A stretch of DNA of 64,000 nucleotides from Dysgonomonas sp. UBA5412 (GTDB lineage: Bacteria > Bacteroidota > Bacteroidia > Bacteroidales > Dysgonomonadaceae): contig DHNQ01000029.1 of the NCBI GenBank assembly GCA_002409595.1, positions 11,192-75,191 on the forward strand, written 5' to 3'. Position numbers and translations under genes: made by a program. Position 1 is the stretch's first letter, and every line of letters begins with the position of its first letter. This document shows, in pieces, positions 9,327 to 18,348 of the stretch. The notes below the pieces were generated by a model that was not told where the DNA came from, searched no databases, and saw only the letters and a program-made list of their open reading frames with translations.

Positions 9327-10091
9327 TTATACTAACGTAACCTCGATATCCCTCTCCCGCAAAAGATCTACGATATGTGCCGGAGCATTAACATCTGTAA
9401 TAATATGATGAATCTTGTTCATATCGCAGATTTTACAAAAGCCTCGCTTACCAAATTTCGAAGAATCAGTCAATACAATTATCTTTTGTGCTGCATTGAT
9501 CATATCCTGATTGATACGGGCCTCATTCATGTCACTCGTTGTCAATCCATAATCAAGATCAATACCATCCACTCCCAAAAATAGCTTATTACAAGATAAT
9601 TCCTCTAAAATATTTTCGGCATAATGTCCTATTACAGATACCGAATTTTTACGCATAGTACCTCCCAACTGTACAATATCAATATTAGGATTATAACAAA
9701 GAGTTAGGGAAACTTTGACCGAAGATGTTATGACTGTAATATTCTTATCAGCATTTATTTCGTTGGCAAAAGCAAACAAAGTAGTACCCGAAGCAATGAT
9801 TATTTTATCATTAGGCTCCAAAAGACTACTTGCAGCCTTTGCAATCCTGAGCTTTTCATCAATCTGCAACTTTTCTTTTACATCAATATGCTTATCTGTG
9901 ATGATCGAACTTAGACTGCTGGCACTTCCATGATTGCGATATAAGAGCTTCTTACTTTCGAGATATTTCAAATCTTTACGAATCGTAACCTCCGAAACAT
10001 CCAGCTTTTGGCTCAATTCCTGAACTTTTACATACCCGTCCTTTTTCAACTGCTCTAAAATATATTTATGTCTTTTCGCGATATTCCCCAT
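9327..10091 (-). CDS. glpR: DeoR-family repressor, probable GlpR
   Basis: 254 residues. N-terminal DeoR winged helix (VQELSQKLDVSEVTIRKDL, about 22-42) and a C-terminal sugar-phosphate-sensing domain with IIASGTTLFAFANE, VITSSVKVSLTL and LFLGVDGID blocks. Divergent from the glycerol operon, 282 bases apart, so regulation of that operon by glycerol 3-phosphate is inferred from context; DeoR members sense many phosphosugars. A -7 box on the minus strand (TATCTTTG) lies at 10126-10133. Confidence 0.85.
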   Translation of the reverse strand: MGNIAKRHKYILEQLKKDGYVKVQELSQKLDVSEVTIRKDLKYLESKKLLYRNHGSASSLSSIITDKHIDVKEKLQIDEKLRIAKAASSLLEPNDKIIIASGTTLFAFANEINADKNITVITSSVKVSLTLCYNPNIDIVQLGGTMRKNSVSVIGHYAENILEELSCNKLFLGVDGIDLDYGLTTSDMNEARINQDMINAAQKIIVLTDSSKFGKRGFCKICDMNKIHHIITDVNAPAHIVDLLRERDIEVTLV

Positions 10092-10243
10092 AGTTTCAAT
10101 AATATATATGTATTACAATATAGTGCAAAGATATAAAAAGATTTAGTAATAGATATAAATCTATAAACTCTATTATTTGATAATAATAAAGCGTAAAACA
10201 AACTATTACAAACATCTTAATAAAAGAATAAGCATAAACATCA

Positions 10244-10316
10244 TTTCGTTTGAAGACTATTTCAATTACAAAAAAGATATAAATAATTTCGAATACCGTC
10301 AAAATTGTTTCGAAAC
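10244..10316. promoter_or_regulatory. Candidate operator array for the glycerol repressor
   Basis: Three TTTCG words start at 10244, 10287 and 10308. The last two are TTTCGAA, exactly 21 bp (two helical turns) apart; the first is 43 bp upstream. The third copy is a perfect 10-bp palindrome, GTTTCGAAAC (10307-10316), the second nearly so (ATTTCGAAT). They lie 26-55 bases before the glpD -7 box. Operator function is inferred. Confidence 0.4.
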
Positions 10317-10341
10317 TGTTTTTTTTATAAGAAAAGTATTT

Positions 10342-10349
10342 TATATTTG
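10342..10349 (+). promoter_or_regulatory. Candidate -7 box of the glp operon
   Basis: TATATTTG fits TAnnTTTG and lies 25 bases before the glpD ATG. No clean -33 TTTG stands at the right distance; a T8 run lies there instead, which may mean activator or repressor control. Confidence 0.45.
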
Positions 10350-10373
10350 TAATCAACGCAAAAGTCTATTCTT

Positions 10374-11978
10374 ATGGAAAGAAATAATCATATAAAACAA
10401 ATTGCCGATCAATCCAAGACTTGGGACATAGTTATAATCGGCGGTGGTGCTACCGGACTTGGAGCAGCAGTAGATGCAGCTTCACGAGGCTTTAGTGTAG
10501 CCCTCCTTGAACAGGCCGATTTCACGAAGGCAACGTCTAGCCGCAGCACAAAACTTGTGCATGGTGGGGTGCGCTATTTAGCACAAGGTGATGTAGGACT
10601 AGTTATCGAGGCACTTCGTGAAAGAGGTTTTATGCGAAAAAACGCACCTCATTTAGTAAAAGATCAACGATTTATTATAGGTAATTACAAATGGTGGGAA
10701 AAACCATTTTACACCATCGGACTTACGGTATATGATGTACTAGCCGGTAAACGAGCATTTGGCAGATCATTGCCGATGAGCAAAAAATCTGTTATAAAAG
10801 AAATTCCTCAAATAGCAACAAACGGGCTAAGAGGTGGAGTCGTATATCACGATGGACAATTTGACGACTCCCGAATGGCTATCAACCTTTTACAAACTGC
10901 AGTAGAACAAGGTGCGACTATTGCAAACTACATCAAAGTTTCCGGACTCATCAAAAATGAAAACGGAAAAGTTTCAGGAGTCAAAGTCCACGATGAATTA
11001 GGAAATAAAGACTATACTTTGAAAGCAAAGGCTGTTATCAACGCCACCGGTATATTCGTAGACCAGATAATGAAAATGGATGCACCGGAAAAAGATGATA
11101 TTGTTCGCCCAAGCCAAGGAGTACACTTAGTTGTAGACAAATCCTTTTTAGGAGGAGATACAGCCATTATGGTTCCTAAAACAAGCGATGGACGTGTTAT
11201 GTTTGGAGTACCTTGGCATGACAAAGTTGTATTAGGAACAACAGATACTCCGCTAAAAGAATTTGTATTGGAACCACAAGCTCTGGAACAAGAAATCGAA
11301 TTTATATTAAAAACAGCCGGACAATATTTAGCGAAAAAACCTAAACGGGAAGATGTACTCTCTGTATTTGCCGGTTTAAGACCATTGGCTGCACCTAAAA
11401 AAGGTGCTGACGGAACAAAAACGAAAGAAATATCCCGTAGTCATAAAATAGTTATATCTGACAGCGGCCTCGTTACCATAACCGGAGGAAAATGGACTAC
11501 ATATCGTGACATGGCAGAAGATGTTGTAAACAAAACTATTACCACATGTAACCTTCCTCGCAAGGAATGTAAAACAAGAGAGTTGCGAATACATGGATAT
11601 AAAGAAAATGTAGATCGTTCAAACTTCAACTATGTATATGGTAGTGATTATGAGAAAATAAAACAACTACAAAATCAACGCCCCGAATTGGCAGAGAAAC
11701 TCCATCCTCGCTTCGATTATACTGGAGCTGAAATAGTTTGGGCTGTCAAAGAGGAAATGGCAATAACAGTAGAGGATGTATTATCCCGACGACTGCGGGC
11801 AACATTTCTAGATGCAAGGGCAGCAATAGACATAGCCCCTAAGGTAGCAGCAATAATGGCTAAGGAAACGGGTAAAGATTCGGAATGGGAAAAACAGCAA
11901 ATCGAAACATTTACAGATCTGGCACAGCACTATTTGCTTGTACCCTATCGCCCTAAGGCAACGAATGGGAAAGACTAA
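10374..11978 (+). CDS. glpD: Glycerol-3-phosphate dehydrogenase, FAD-dependent
   Basis: 534 residues, the length of the single-chain aerobic GlpD type. Oxidises glycerol 3-phosphate to dihydroxyacetone phosphate and passes electrons to quinone at the inner membrane. The FAD-binding motif is GGGATG at 23-28 with Glu at the end of the second strand (LLEQADF). SSRSTKLVHGGVRYL and GTTDTPL are family blocks, and the C-terminal DAO_C domain ends with LLVPYRPKA. First gene of glpD-glpK-glpF; gap to glpK is 44 bases. Confidence 0.95.
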   Translation: MERNNHIKQIADQSKTWDIVIIGGGATGLGAAVDAASRGFSVALLEQADFTKATSSRSTKLVHGGVRYLAQGDVGLVIEALRERGFMRKNAPHLVKDQRFIIGNYKWWEKPFYTIGLTVYDVLAGKRAFGRSLPMSKKSVIKEIPQIATNGLRGGVVYHDGQFDDSRMAINLLQTAVEQGATIANYIKVSGLIKNENGKVSGVKVHDELGNKDYTLKAKAVINATGIFVDQIMKMDAPEKDDIVRPSQGVHLVVDKSFLGGDTAIMVPKTSDGRVMFGVPWHDKVVLGTTDTPLKEFVLEPQALEQEIEFILKTAGQYLAKKPKREDVLSVFAGLRPLAAPKKGADGTKTKEISRSHKIVISDSGLVTITGGKWTTYRDMAEDVVNKTITTCNLPRKECKTRELRIHGYKENVDRSNFNYVYGSDYEKIKQLQNQRPELAEKLHPRFDYTGAEIVWAVKEEMAITVEDVLSRRLRATFLDARAAIDIAPKVAAIMAKETGKDSEWEKQQIETFTDLAQHYLLVPYRPKATNGKD

Positions 11979-12022
11979 TAAATAACACTTAATACTAAAC
12001 TTATATACTATTTTATTATACC

Positions 12023-13513
12023 ATGGAAAAGCAATATATATTGGCATTTGATGCAGGGACAACAAGTTCTCGCGCAATAATCTTTGATCACAAAGGAGAA
12101 ATATGCTCCGTTGCTCAAAAAGAATTCACTCAATTTTTTCCTCAAAGCGGATGGGTTGAACACGATCCACACGAAATTTGGTCATCACAAGCAGCCGTTG
12201 CTGCTGAAGCAATTACCAAAATCGGAATAAATGGAAAGAATATAGCAGCCATCGGGATTACCAATCAGCGTGAAACAACCATTGTGTGGGATAAAGCGAC
12301 CGGAGATCCGGTATATAATGCCATAGTTTGGCAAGACAGACGAACATCTGACTATTGTAATAAATTGAAAAATGAGGGCTTATTACCTTACATAAAAGAA
12401 AGAACCGGGCTTATTATAGATGCTTATTTTAGTGCTACAAAAATAAAATGGATACTGGATAATGTAGACGGGGCAAGAGAAAAGGCCGAAAGAGGAGAAC
12501 TCGCTTTTGGAACTGTAGACTCTTGGATTGTATGGCAACTGACCAGAGGTGAGGTACACACAACAGACGTTACAAATGCCTCACGTACAATGCTATTCAA
12601 TATCAACACTTTGGAATGGGACAAAGATTTGCTAAAAATGTTTGACATTCCTGAGAATATGCTGCCTAAAGTATGCGGATCGAGTGAAATATATGGACAT
12701 ACTAAAACGACTATATTCGCAACAAAAGTTCCTATTGCAGGGATTGCCGGTGACCAACAAGCAGCCTTATTCGGACAAATGTGCGTTGAGGAAGGAATGG
12801 TAAAAAACACATACGGAACAGGTTGTTTTCTCCTTATGAATACTGGTAACAAACCGGTTTTCTCCAAAAACAATCTGATAACTACCATTGCATGGAAAGT
12901 GGATGGAAAGGTTTCTTATGCTTTGGAAGGTAGTATATTTATCGGAGGAGCAATTGTTCAATGGTTAAGAGACGGGCTTAATATAATAAACTCATCAGCC
13001 GAAATCGAACAATTAGCAATGCAAGTAGAAGATTGCGGCGATGTATACTTTGTACCGGGGCTTACCGGGTTAGGTGCACCATATTGGGATCAATATGCGC
13101 GAGGTACGATTGTAGGTATTTCCAGAGGTACTACTGCTGCACATATTGCTCGTGCTGCTCTGGAAGGCATTGCATATCAGAGTATGGACGTAATCAATGC
13201 AATGATACTCGATGCCGGTGTAGGGCTTAAAGAATTGAGAGTAGATGGAGGTGCAGCAAAGAATAATTTATTAATGCAATTCCAATCAAATGTTTTAGGA
13301 CAAACAGTGATTCGTCCACAAACAACAGAGACAACAGCTCTGGGCGCAGCTTATCTTGCCGGCCTAGCCGTTGGATATTGGAAAGATATTGACGAAGTAA
13401 GACAGCACTGGCATGTAGAAAAAGAATTTACACCGGACACCGGGATAGATATGCAATTGGCTAAACGAAAATGGGCAGATGCCGTTTATCGTTCACGCTC
13501 TTGGGTGAAATAA
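12023..13513 (+). CDS. glpK: Glycerol kinase
   Basis: 496 residues, FGGY kinase. Phosphorylates glycerol with ATP to glycerol 3-phosphate. The N-terminal phosphate-binding loop is DAGTTSSRAI (10-19); glycerol-contact blocks TNQRETT and WQDRRT; TYGTGCFLLMNTG and GLGAPYWDQYARG are typical of GlpK; the C-terminal ATP site is RVDGGAAKN. Second in the operon, between the dehydrogenase and the facilitator, which completes uptake by phosphorylation trapping. Confidence 0.96.
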   Translation: MEKQYILAFDAGTTSSRAIIFDHKGEICSVAQKEFTQFFPQSGWVEHDPHEIWSSQAAVAAEAITKIGINGKNIAAIGITNQRETTIVWDKATGDPVYNAIVWQDRRTSDYCNKLKNEGLLPYIKERTGLIIDAYFSATKIKWILDNVDGAREKAERGELAFGTVDSWIVWQLTRGEVHTTDVTNASRTMLFNINTLEWDKDLLKMFDIPENMLPKVCGSSEIYGHTKTTIFATKVPIAGIAGDQQAALFGQMCVEEGMVKNTYGTGCFLLMNTGNKPVFSKNNLITTIAWKVDGKVSYALEGSIFIGGAIVQWLRDGLNIINSSAEIEQLAMQVEDCGDVYFVPGLTGLGAPYWDQYARGTIVGISRGTTAAHIARAALEGIAYQSMDVINAMILDAGVGLKELRVDGGAAKNNLLMQFQSNVLGQTVIRPQTTETTALGAAYLAGLAVGYWKDIDEVRQHWHVEKEFTPDTGIDMQLAKRKWADAVYRSRSWVK

Positions 13514-13563
13514 AACACCTTTGATTATTAACCGATTCTAGACCACTAAAAAATTATTACACC

Positions 13564-14259
13564 ATGGGACAAGATATTCTATTCGAGTTCATAGGCACTG
13601 CTATTCTTATACTCTTCGGAGCAGGAGTTTGCGCCAATGTATCTCTCAAAAAGACCTTGGGAAATGGAGCCGGTTGGGGTGTTATATCCTTTGGTTGGGG
13701 TTTTGCTGTTTTCGTTGCAGCATTTATCTCCACACCATATTCGGGCGGACACCTAAACCCTGCACTTACCATCGGGTTAGCCATAGCCGGATCATTTAAA
13801 GGAAATGTTATCGGATACATTATAGCCCAGATACTGGGTGCTATATTAGGAGCCAGTCTGGTATATCTAATGTACAAGCCTCATTTTGATGAAGAGGAGG
13901 ATGCAGACAAGAAGAAAGGCGTATTTTGTACAGGACCTGCTATCAGAGCATATTTCTATAACTTTATCAGTGAGGTCATAGGTACATTTATACTTGTATT
14001 TGGTGTGCTCTTTGTCGGAGGAGCTGAGATAGCAGGACCATTACCGGTATCCCTAGTCATCGTTGCCATTGGTATGTCACTGGGAGGAACTACAGGATAT
14101 GCTATAAATCCTGCCAGAGACTTAGGACCTCGTATTGCACACGCAATATTACCAATAAAGGGAAAACGAGACAGCGACTGGGCTTACTCATGGATTCCCG
14201 TCTTTGGGCCAATTGTAGGAGCCTCATTGGCTGCTCTATTATACCTCTTAGTTAAATAA
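13564..14259 (+). CDS. glpF: Glycerol uptake facilitator (aquaglyceroporin)
   Basis: 231 residues, a MIP channel with six membrane segments and two half-helices. Both NPA motifs are present: GGHLNPALT (65-67) and INPARDLGPR (182-184). The Asp after the second NPA is the glycerol-channel signature (family knowledge). A short charged loop (HFDEEEDADKKKG) links the halves. Passive glycerol entry across the inner membrane. Third in the glp operon, 50 bases after glpK. Confidence 0.94.
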   Translation: MGQDILFEFIGTAILILFGAGVCANVSLKKTLGNGAGWGVISFGWGFAVFVAAFISTPYSGGHLNPALTIGLAIAGSFKGNVIGYIIAQILGAILGASLVYLMYKPHFDEEEDADKKKGVFCTGPAIRAYFYNFISEVIGTFILVFGVLFVGGAEIAGPLPVSLVIVAIGMSLGGTTGYAINPARDLGPRIAHAILPIKGKRDSDWAYSWIPVFGPIVGASLAALLYLLVK

Positions 14260-14324
14260 TACCTCTTAATTATAAACAAAACCTAACAACAACAAGTACT
14301 AATCTTATTTTAAATTTACTTATC

Positions 14325-15299
14325 ATGAAAAAAATGAATTTTATGCACAGGGTACTATCCCTTGTTGCTGTGGTCTTATTGACCTCATCGTTCACTCTTT
14401 CAGCTCAAACTTATCGCTACATCAAAGGCTGGCCAAAAGAAGTAAACGACCGCCTGGAAAGTTTTTTAAATTCGACTATTTCGATGAAAGATCGAAAAGT
14501 TGCAGCTTTCGATTGTGATGGAACCTTATTCGGTCAGGTACCTTACTACTTAGCCGATGAAGCCCTTTATGATTATGCTAAGAAGAATTATGAAGGAAAG
14601 AAAGATGCTAAGTCTGTAGAAAAGATGAAAATTGTAGACCAACTATTACATGGTGATAATGTAGGGTTGGAATATGTTCAGAACAGAGCCCGTTTTCTGT
14701 CAGGTATGACTGCTGATGAAATCAAGAAACTGGGTAAAGACATGTTTAAAGAAAAATATCAGACCAAGTTCTATCCTGAAATGAAAGAACTTCTTGCAAA
14801 CTTGAAAGAATATGATTTTGAAGTATGGGTTATTACAGCTTCTCCTGAATTATTGTACGAACAATTTGTAGTTGAAGAACTTGGAATCCCTAACGATCGC
14901 GTATTAGGTATCAGAACTGTTACTACTGTTGATGGTGTATCTACCGACCAACTAGTTCATCCTGTATCTCAAGATGGAGGAAAAGCAGAAGTTATCCATA
15001 CAATGATCAAAGCCAGACCGCTTCTTGTAGGTGGTAATAGCCGTGGTGATATGGAAATGATGAACGAATCGGCAGGCATTAAATTGATGGTTAACCCTGA
15101 TAACAATAAGGTAGAAGGAAAAAGCGGTGGTTTGATGGCCGGTCATACAGCTAAACAATATTGGGAAAAAGATCCACGTGCTATGATTGTTTATTGCAAC
15201 GATGTTCCTGAAACAGATTATCGTGACATAAACAAGAAATACACTTATGTTACTCAAGAATATGGTGTGAAATCAAACGCTGTTAACAAAAAACAATAA
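14325..15299 (+). CDS. Exported HAD-superfamily phosphatase
   Basis: 324 residues with a signal peptide (about 1-27, ending LSAQ). HAD motif I is AFDCDGTLF (Asp63 nucleophile, Asp65), motif II VITASPE (about 170-176), and motif III/IV LVGGNSRGDMEMM. The large cap between motifs I and II resembles the phosphoserine-phosphatase/phosphorylcholine-phosphatase type. Secretion plus position between glpF and a porin suggests it removes phosphate from glycerol 3-phosphate or a similar head group in the periplasm; substrate is inference. Gap of 65 bases from glpF, 5 bases to the porin. Confidence 0.85.
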   Translation: MKKMNFMHRVLSLVAVVLLTSSFTLSAQTYRYIKGWPKEVNDRLESFLNSTISMKDRKVAAFDCDGTLFGQVPYYLADEALYDYAKKNYEGKKDAKSVEKMKIVDQLLHGDNVGLEYVQNRARFLSGMTADEIKKLGKDMFKEKYQTKFYPEMKELLANLKEYDFEVWVITASPELLYEQFVVEELGIPNDRVLGIRTVTTVDGVSTDQLVHPVSQDGGKAEVIHTMIKARPLLVGGNSRGDMEMMNESAGIKLMVNPDNNKVEGKSGGLMAGHTAKQYWEKDPRAMIVYCNDVPETDYRDINKKYTYVTQEYGVKSNAVNKKQ

Positions 15300-15304
15300 A
15301 CACC

Positions 15305-16477
15305 ATGTTGAGCAGCAGACTCAAACTAACCTTTGCGCTGCTTATATCAGGTTTTACTCTTTTGTCTGCCCAAAGCATCGATGTAAAAGTCGGAGACGAA
15401 AGTATAAAGATTACTCCTATGGGACGCTTCTATATTGACGGAGCAACTTTCATAGAAGACGAGACTGATATGAGCAACGGGGTTTCGCTTACAGACCTAA
15501 GATTGGGTTTGAAAGCCAAGTATCAGAAGTTTGATGTAAAAGTAGACATAGGCTTTGCAGGTGGAAAAGTAGGAGCAAAAGACATCTTCCTGCAATATAA
15601 TCTAGGACGAAGTTCTTACATCAGAGGGGGACACTTTGCCGAGCCATTCGGTATAGACCATATGGAAAGTTCTGCAAATATAAAATTCATAACAGCGAAT
15701 GCCTCTTCTTTTGCCTTTTCACCCGGAAGAAAATTGGGAGCAGAGTTTATAGGCTGGAATAAATATATGTGGGTCGGAGCCGGAGTCTTTGGTGATGGAG
15801 ATGCAATCAATTCCTCGATTGAGGGAGACGATGGGTATTCAGCTACAGGACGTTTGGTATTTAATCCTATCCAGCAGGAAGGAAAAATATTCCATATAGG
15901 CTTGGCAGGATCATATCGCAAAGCGGATGCTAATGGTTATGATGCAGACGGAGAACAAAAAGCGAAAGTAATAGGTTATAGCAGTTCTTTGATTTCGAAC
16001 GTTGATAAACGAAAGTTTCTCAACGCAAGTATATCGAATGCTGACTATCAAGCAAAATATGCTGTGGAGTTAATTGGTGCATATGGACCAATGCACTTTC
16101 AAGGTGAATACTTTCATAGTAATGTAAAACGCAAAGACGACTTGCCTTCTTATATGGCTAGTGGTGCTTATGCACAAGTAGGCTTTCTTGCCATAGGTGG
16201 AAATTACACCTATTCAGCATCTTGGGCAAGACTGGCTGCACCAAAACCTAAGTCTTTGGAATTTGCTCTGAGGTATAATTATACCGATCTGGACAATGAG
16301 CATTCAGGAATTAAAGGCGGGCGAATGAGCGATTGGTCTTTTGCGGCTAACTATTACTTGAACAAGTATGTTATGTTTAGATTGAACTATTCAAATGTTT
16401 CTCTGGGAAACAATAATCCTTTGGGAGCAGATGAGAATATAAATTCTATTCAGGCTCGATTGCAAGTAGTATTCTAA
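15305..16477 (+). CDS. Porin O/P-like outer-membrane channel
   Basis: 390 residues with a signal peptide ending LLSAQ (about 1-22). The mature chain is a beta barrel: GRFYIDGATF near the start, SLTDLRLGLKAKYQKFDVKVDIGFAGGKVG, YIRGGHFAEPFGID (a hallmark of the phosphate-selective porin family), and a terminal strand ending IQARLQVVF. Starts 5 bases after the HAD phosphatase stop, so cotranscribed and likely coupled. Likely a channel for phosphate or phosphorylated glycerol compounds; selectivity cannot be read from sequence. Confidence 0.85.
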   Translation: MLSSRLKLTFALLISGFTLLSAQSIDVKVGDESIKITPMGRFYIDGATFIEDETDMSNGVSLTDLRLGLKAKYQKFDVKVDIGFAGGKVGAKDIFLQYNLGRSSYIRGGHFAEPFGIDHMESSANIKFITANASSFAFSPGRKLGAEFIGWNKYMWVGAGVFGDGDAINSSIEGDDGYSATGRLVFNPIQQEGKIFHIGLAGSYRKADANGYDADGEQKAKVIGYSSSLISNVDKRKFLNASISNADYQAKYAVELIGAYGPMHFQGEYFHSNVKRKDDLPSYMASGAYAQVGFLAIGGNYTYSASWARLAAPKPKSLEFALRYNYTDLDNEHSGIKGGRMSDWSFAANYYLNKYVMFRLNYSNVSLGNNNPLGADENINSIQARLQVVF

Positions 16478-16503
16478 ATAATAAAAATGGATTAATTCTG
16501 ATC

Positions 16504-16539
16504 AAGAAGCAGATTAAGTTTTATCTTAGTCTGCTTCTT
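16504..16539 (+). terminator. Terminator of the glp operon
   Basis: A 15-bp stem with one G-T wobble (16504-16518 with 16525-16539; core AAGAAGCAGA) and a 6-base loop, ending in a T-run. It lies 26 bases past the porin stop. Confidence 0.8.
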
Positions 16540-16549
16540 TTGCATAAAA

Positions 16550-16578
16550 AAAGAGACGGTTATCTCAACCATCTCTTT
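16550..16578 (+). terminator. Second hairpin after the glp operon
   Basis: AAAGAGA-C-GGTT pairs with AACC-A-TCTCTTT (one C-A mismatch) around a 5-base loop, starting only 11 bases after the first terminator. A back-up terminator is the simplest reading. Confidence 0.55.
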
Positions 16579-16871
16579 TCAGACCTTAACACTAATATAA
16601 AACTAACATATACTATGATAAAAACAGGTAAATAAAAATCAACTAAACAATCTATCTAACACACTATGAAAAAAGTAAACTACCTGTTTTATTATTTAAA
16701 CGCTATTTATTCTACTTTGTTCATAACGAATAATAAATATTTGAGAGATATGCAGATAAGATATATTTAAACAGATATTCTCTATAAACATTTAACTAAT
16801 CCATATAATTATATACTTTTGTGATATATATAGGAAGATCAAAAAAATCTATTTTATAATCAGACAAGAAA
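16579..16871. other. AT-rich spacer with possible micro-ORFs
   Basis: After the two hairpins the spacer holds a 6-codon frame (16617), a 34-codon frame (16666-16770) and a 10-bp inverted repeat, AAAACAGGTA at 16621-16630 with TACCTGTTTT at 16681-16690. A -7 box TACTTTTG at 16814-16821 probably serves the gene at 16872. Nothing else is recognisable. Confidence 0.4.
16666..16770 (+). CDS. Possible 34-residue membrane micro-protein
   Basis: An ATG-started frame reads MKKVNYLFYYLNAIYSTLF followed by a polar tail (ITNNKYLRDMQIRYI). The hydrophobic first half could be a membrane helix. The ATG is preceded by an A-rich stretch as is usual for Bacteroidetes starts, but there is no homology evidence and AT-rich DNA gives such frames by chance. 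Confidence 0.2.
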   Translation: MKKVNYLFYYLNAIYSTLFITNNKYLRDMQIRYI

Positions 16872-17414
16872 ATGTTAATAGCTCGAAAACTAAAGGAAGA
16901 AAATATAAGTGAGTATATGCTATATATGTGGCAGATTGAAGATTTGATCCGTGCCAATGGTCTGGATATAGACAAAATAGATAAACAAATTATAGCTCAA
17001 TTTGATCAACCTGATAATGTAAAAGAAGAAATAAGAGAGTGGTACGAAAACCTCATCGACACGATGAGAAGGGAAGATATTGTGGAAAAGGGACATCTGA
17101 TAATAAATAGAAATATAATATCAGATTTGACCGACCTACATATCAAACTCCTCAGATCAGAAAATGAAAATGAATATACATCCGCTTATTACAAGACTTT
17201 GCCATTTATAGTAGAGCTAAGAGCAAAATCTCCGGACAAGGATATTCCTGAGTTAGAAACCTGTTTTGCAGCTTTGTACGGATATCTATTGATGAGATTG
17301 CAAAAAAAGGAAATATCGGGCGAAACTCAGGCAGCAATATCTCAGATATCATCTTTTCTCCGTCTATTATCACTCAAATATAAAGCATCAAGAGAAGGTA
17401 CTCTCGATATTTAG
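16872..17414 (+). CDS. DUF4924-like cytoplasmic protein
   Basis: 180 residues, almost all helical, no signal or membrane segment. It opens MLIARKLKEENISEYMLYMWQIEDLIRA and has LIINRNIISDLTDLHIKLL in the middle and GYLLMRLQKKEISGETQ near the end. This pattern recalls the DUF4924 family of Bacteroidales; I am fairly but not wholly sure. Function unknown. Convergent with the ECF-associated membrane gene, whose stop is 2 bases away, with no room for a terminator. Confidence 0.7.
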   Translation: MLIARKLKEENISEYMLYMWQIEDLIRANGLDIDKIDKQIIAQFDQPDNVKEEIREWYENLIDTMRREDIVEKGHLIINRNIISDLTDLHIKLLRSENENEYTSAYYKTLPFIVELRAKSPDKDIPELETCFAALYGYLLMRLQKKEISGETQAAISQISSFLRLLSLKYKASREGTLDI

Positions 17415-17415
17415 A

Positions 17416-17790
17416 TTAATCTTTGTGTCGTTTCCTCTCCCAAAAGCGATGACGAATCAATGTATCGCTCACTAATAAAAGGAAGGAGACGAATGTGATG
17501 GATACGACTATGGGATCGAAATCTATTTTACGAAAATTAATATTCGTCATTGATTTTATATCCATATCCAAGGATAATTGAAACCACCAAAAGATACCTC
17601 CGACAAAACCAATCATAGTACCCAGCCCTAGAAAGATAAATAGAATAGTCTTAATAGTATTTCTTCTCTCAGCTTTCTCTGCCTCAATGTGTATCTGTTT
17701 CATCAACCGATTTTCAAAATCGATAGATGGACTGTCTAATTTCATATTATGAAATAAACCCTGCAATTTATCATCTTCATTTATCTTCAT
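17416..17790 (-). CDS. Small membrane protein, probable ECF partner
   Basis: 124 residues. A soluble N-terminal part (MKINEDDKLQGLFHNMKLD) with the segment PSIDFENRLMKQIHIEA, then two membrane segments (about 43-67 and 90-110) and a basic tail. Its start overlaps the sigma-factor stop by 4 bases (ATGA), so it is translationally coupled. Position and topology suggest an anti-sigma-like or accessory role; there is no clear zinc anti-sigma motif (HxxxCxxC is absent). Confidence 0.75.
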   Translation of the reverse strand: MKINEDDKLQGLFHNMKLDSPSIDFENRLMKQIHIEAEKAERRNTIKTILFIFLGLGTMIGFVGGIFWWFQLSLDMDIKSMTNINFRKIDFDPIVVSITFVSFLLLVSDTLIRHRFWERKRHKD

Positions 17791-18347
17791 TGTTGTATGA
17801 GTTTATTTATTTCAAAGTTCATAAATTTTCTTATTCTATGCAACTTTACTTTTACGTTAGCTACACTATTACCCGTTATTTCGCTTATCTGCGATATACT
17901 GCTATTATTCAGATAAAACATGGTTATAAGTAAAGCGTCTTCGGATGGTAATTTATTCAATACTATATCCAAATATCTCAATCTGTCTTCTAAAGTCAAT
18001 TCATCCACTTGTGACGAGATACTTTCGTCCGGCAGATTATCAAAATGATCTTCTATGGCTGTAAACACATGTTTTCTTTTTCGAAGTTCCGATATTGTAG
18101 TATTATACGCGACTCTGTATAGCCATGTGGCAAACTCCGATTCTTCTTTGAACTTGTCTAAAGACTGAAAGACTTTTATAAATACCTCTTGCGTAATATC
18201 TTCAGCATCCACCGGGCGGGAAATGATTTTGTTGACAACAGTAAATACCATTCTCTGATAACGGCGGACAATATGCACAAAGGCATTGACATTGCCGTTC
18301 CTTACCTGACGTATATAATAGATATCATCAAAATCAGCCATACCCAT
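17787..18347 (-). CDS. ECF-type RNA polymerase sigma factor
   Basis: 186 residues. Sigma region 2 (YQRMVFTVVNKIISRPVDAED, ITQEVFIKVFQSL, FATWLYRVAYNT, about 28-105) and region 4 with a helix-turn-helix (NNSSISQISEITGNSVANVKVKLHRIRK, about 148-176) are both present. Two ATGs are possible; the second, at 18341, gives MADFDDIYYI and fits better because the promoter -10 motif ends at 18349. Followed by its membrane partner. An outward-facing pair of like promoters suggests it drives its own gene and the divergent DUF6249 gene. Confidence 0.92.
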   Translation of the reverse strand: MGMADFDDIYYIRQVRNGNVNAFVHIVRRYQRMVFTVVNKIISRPVDAEDITQEVFIKVFQSLDKFKEESEFATWLYRVAYNTTISELRKRKHVFTAIEDHFDNLPDESISSQVDELTLEDRLRYLDIVLNKLPSEDALLITMFYLNNSSISQISEITGNSVANVKVKLHRIRKFMNFEINKLIQQ

Positions 18348-18348
18348 A

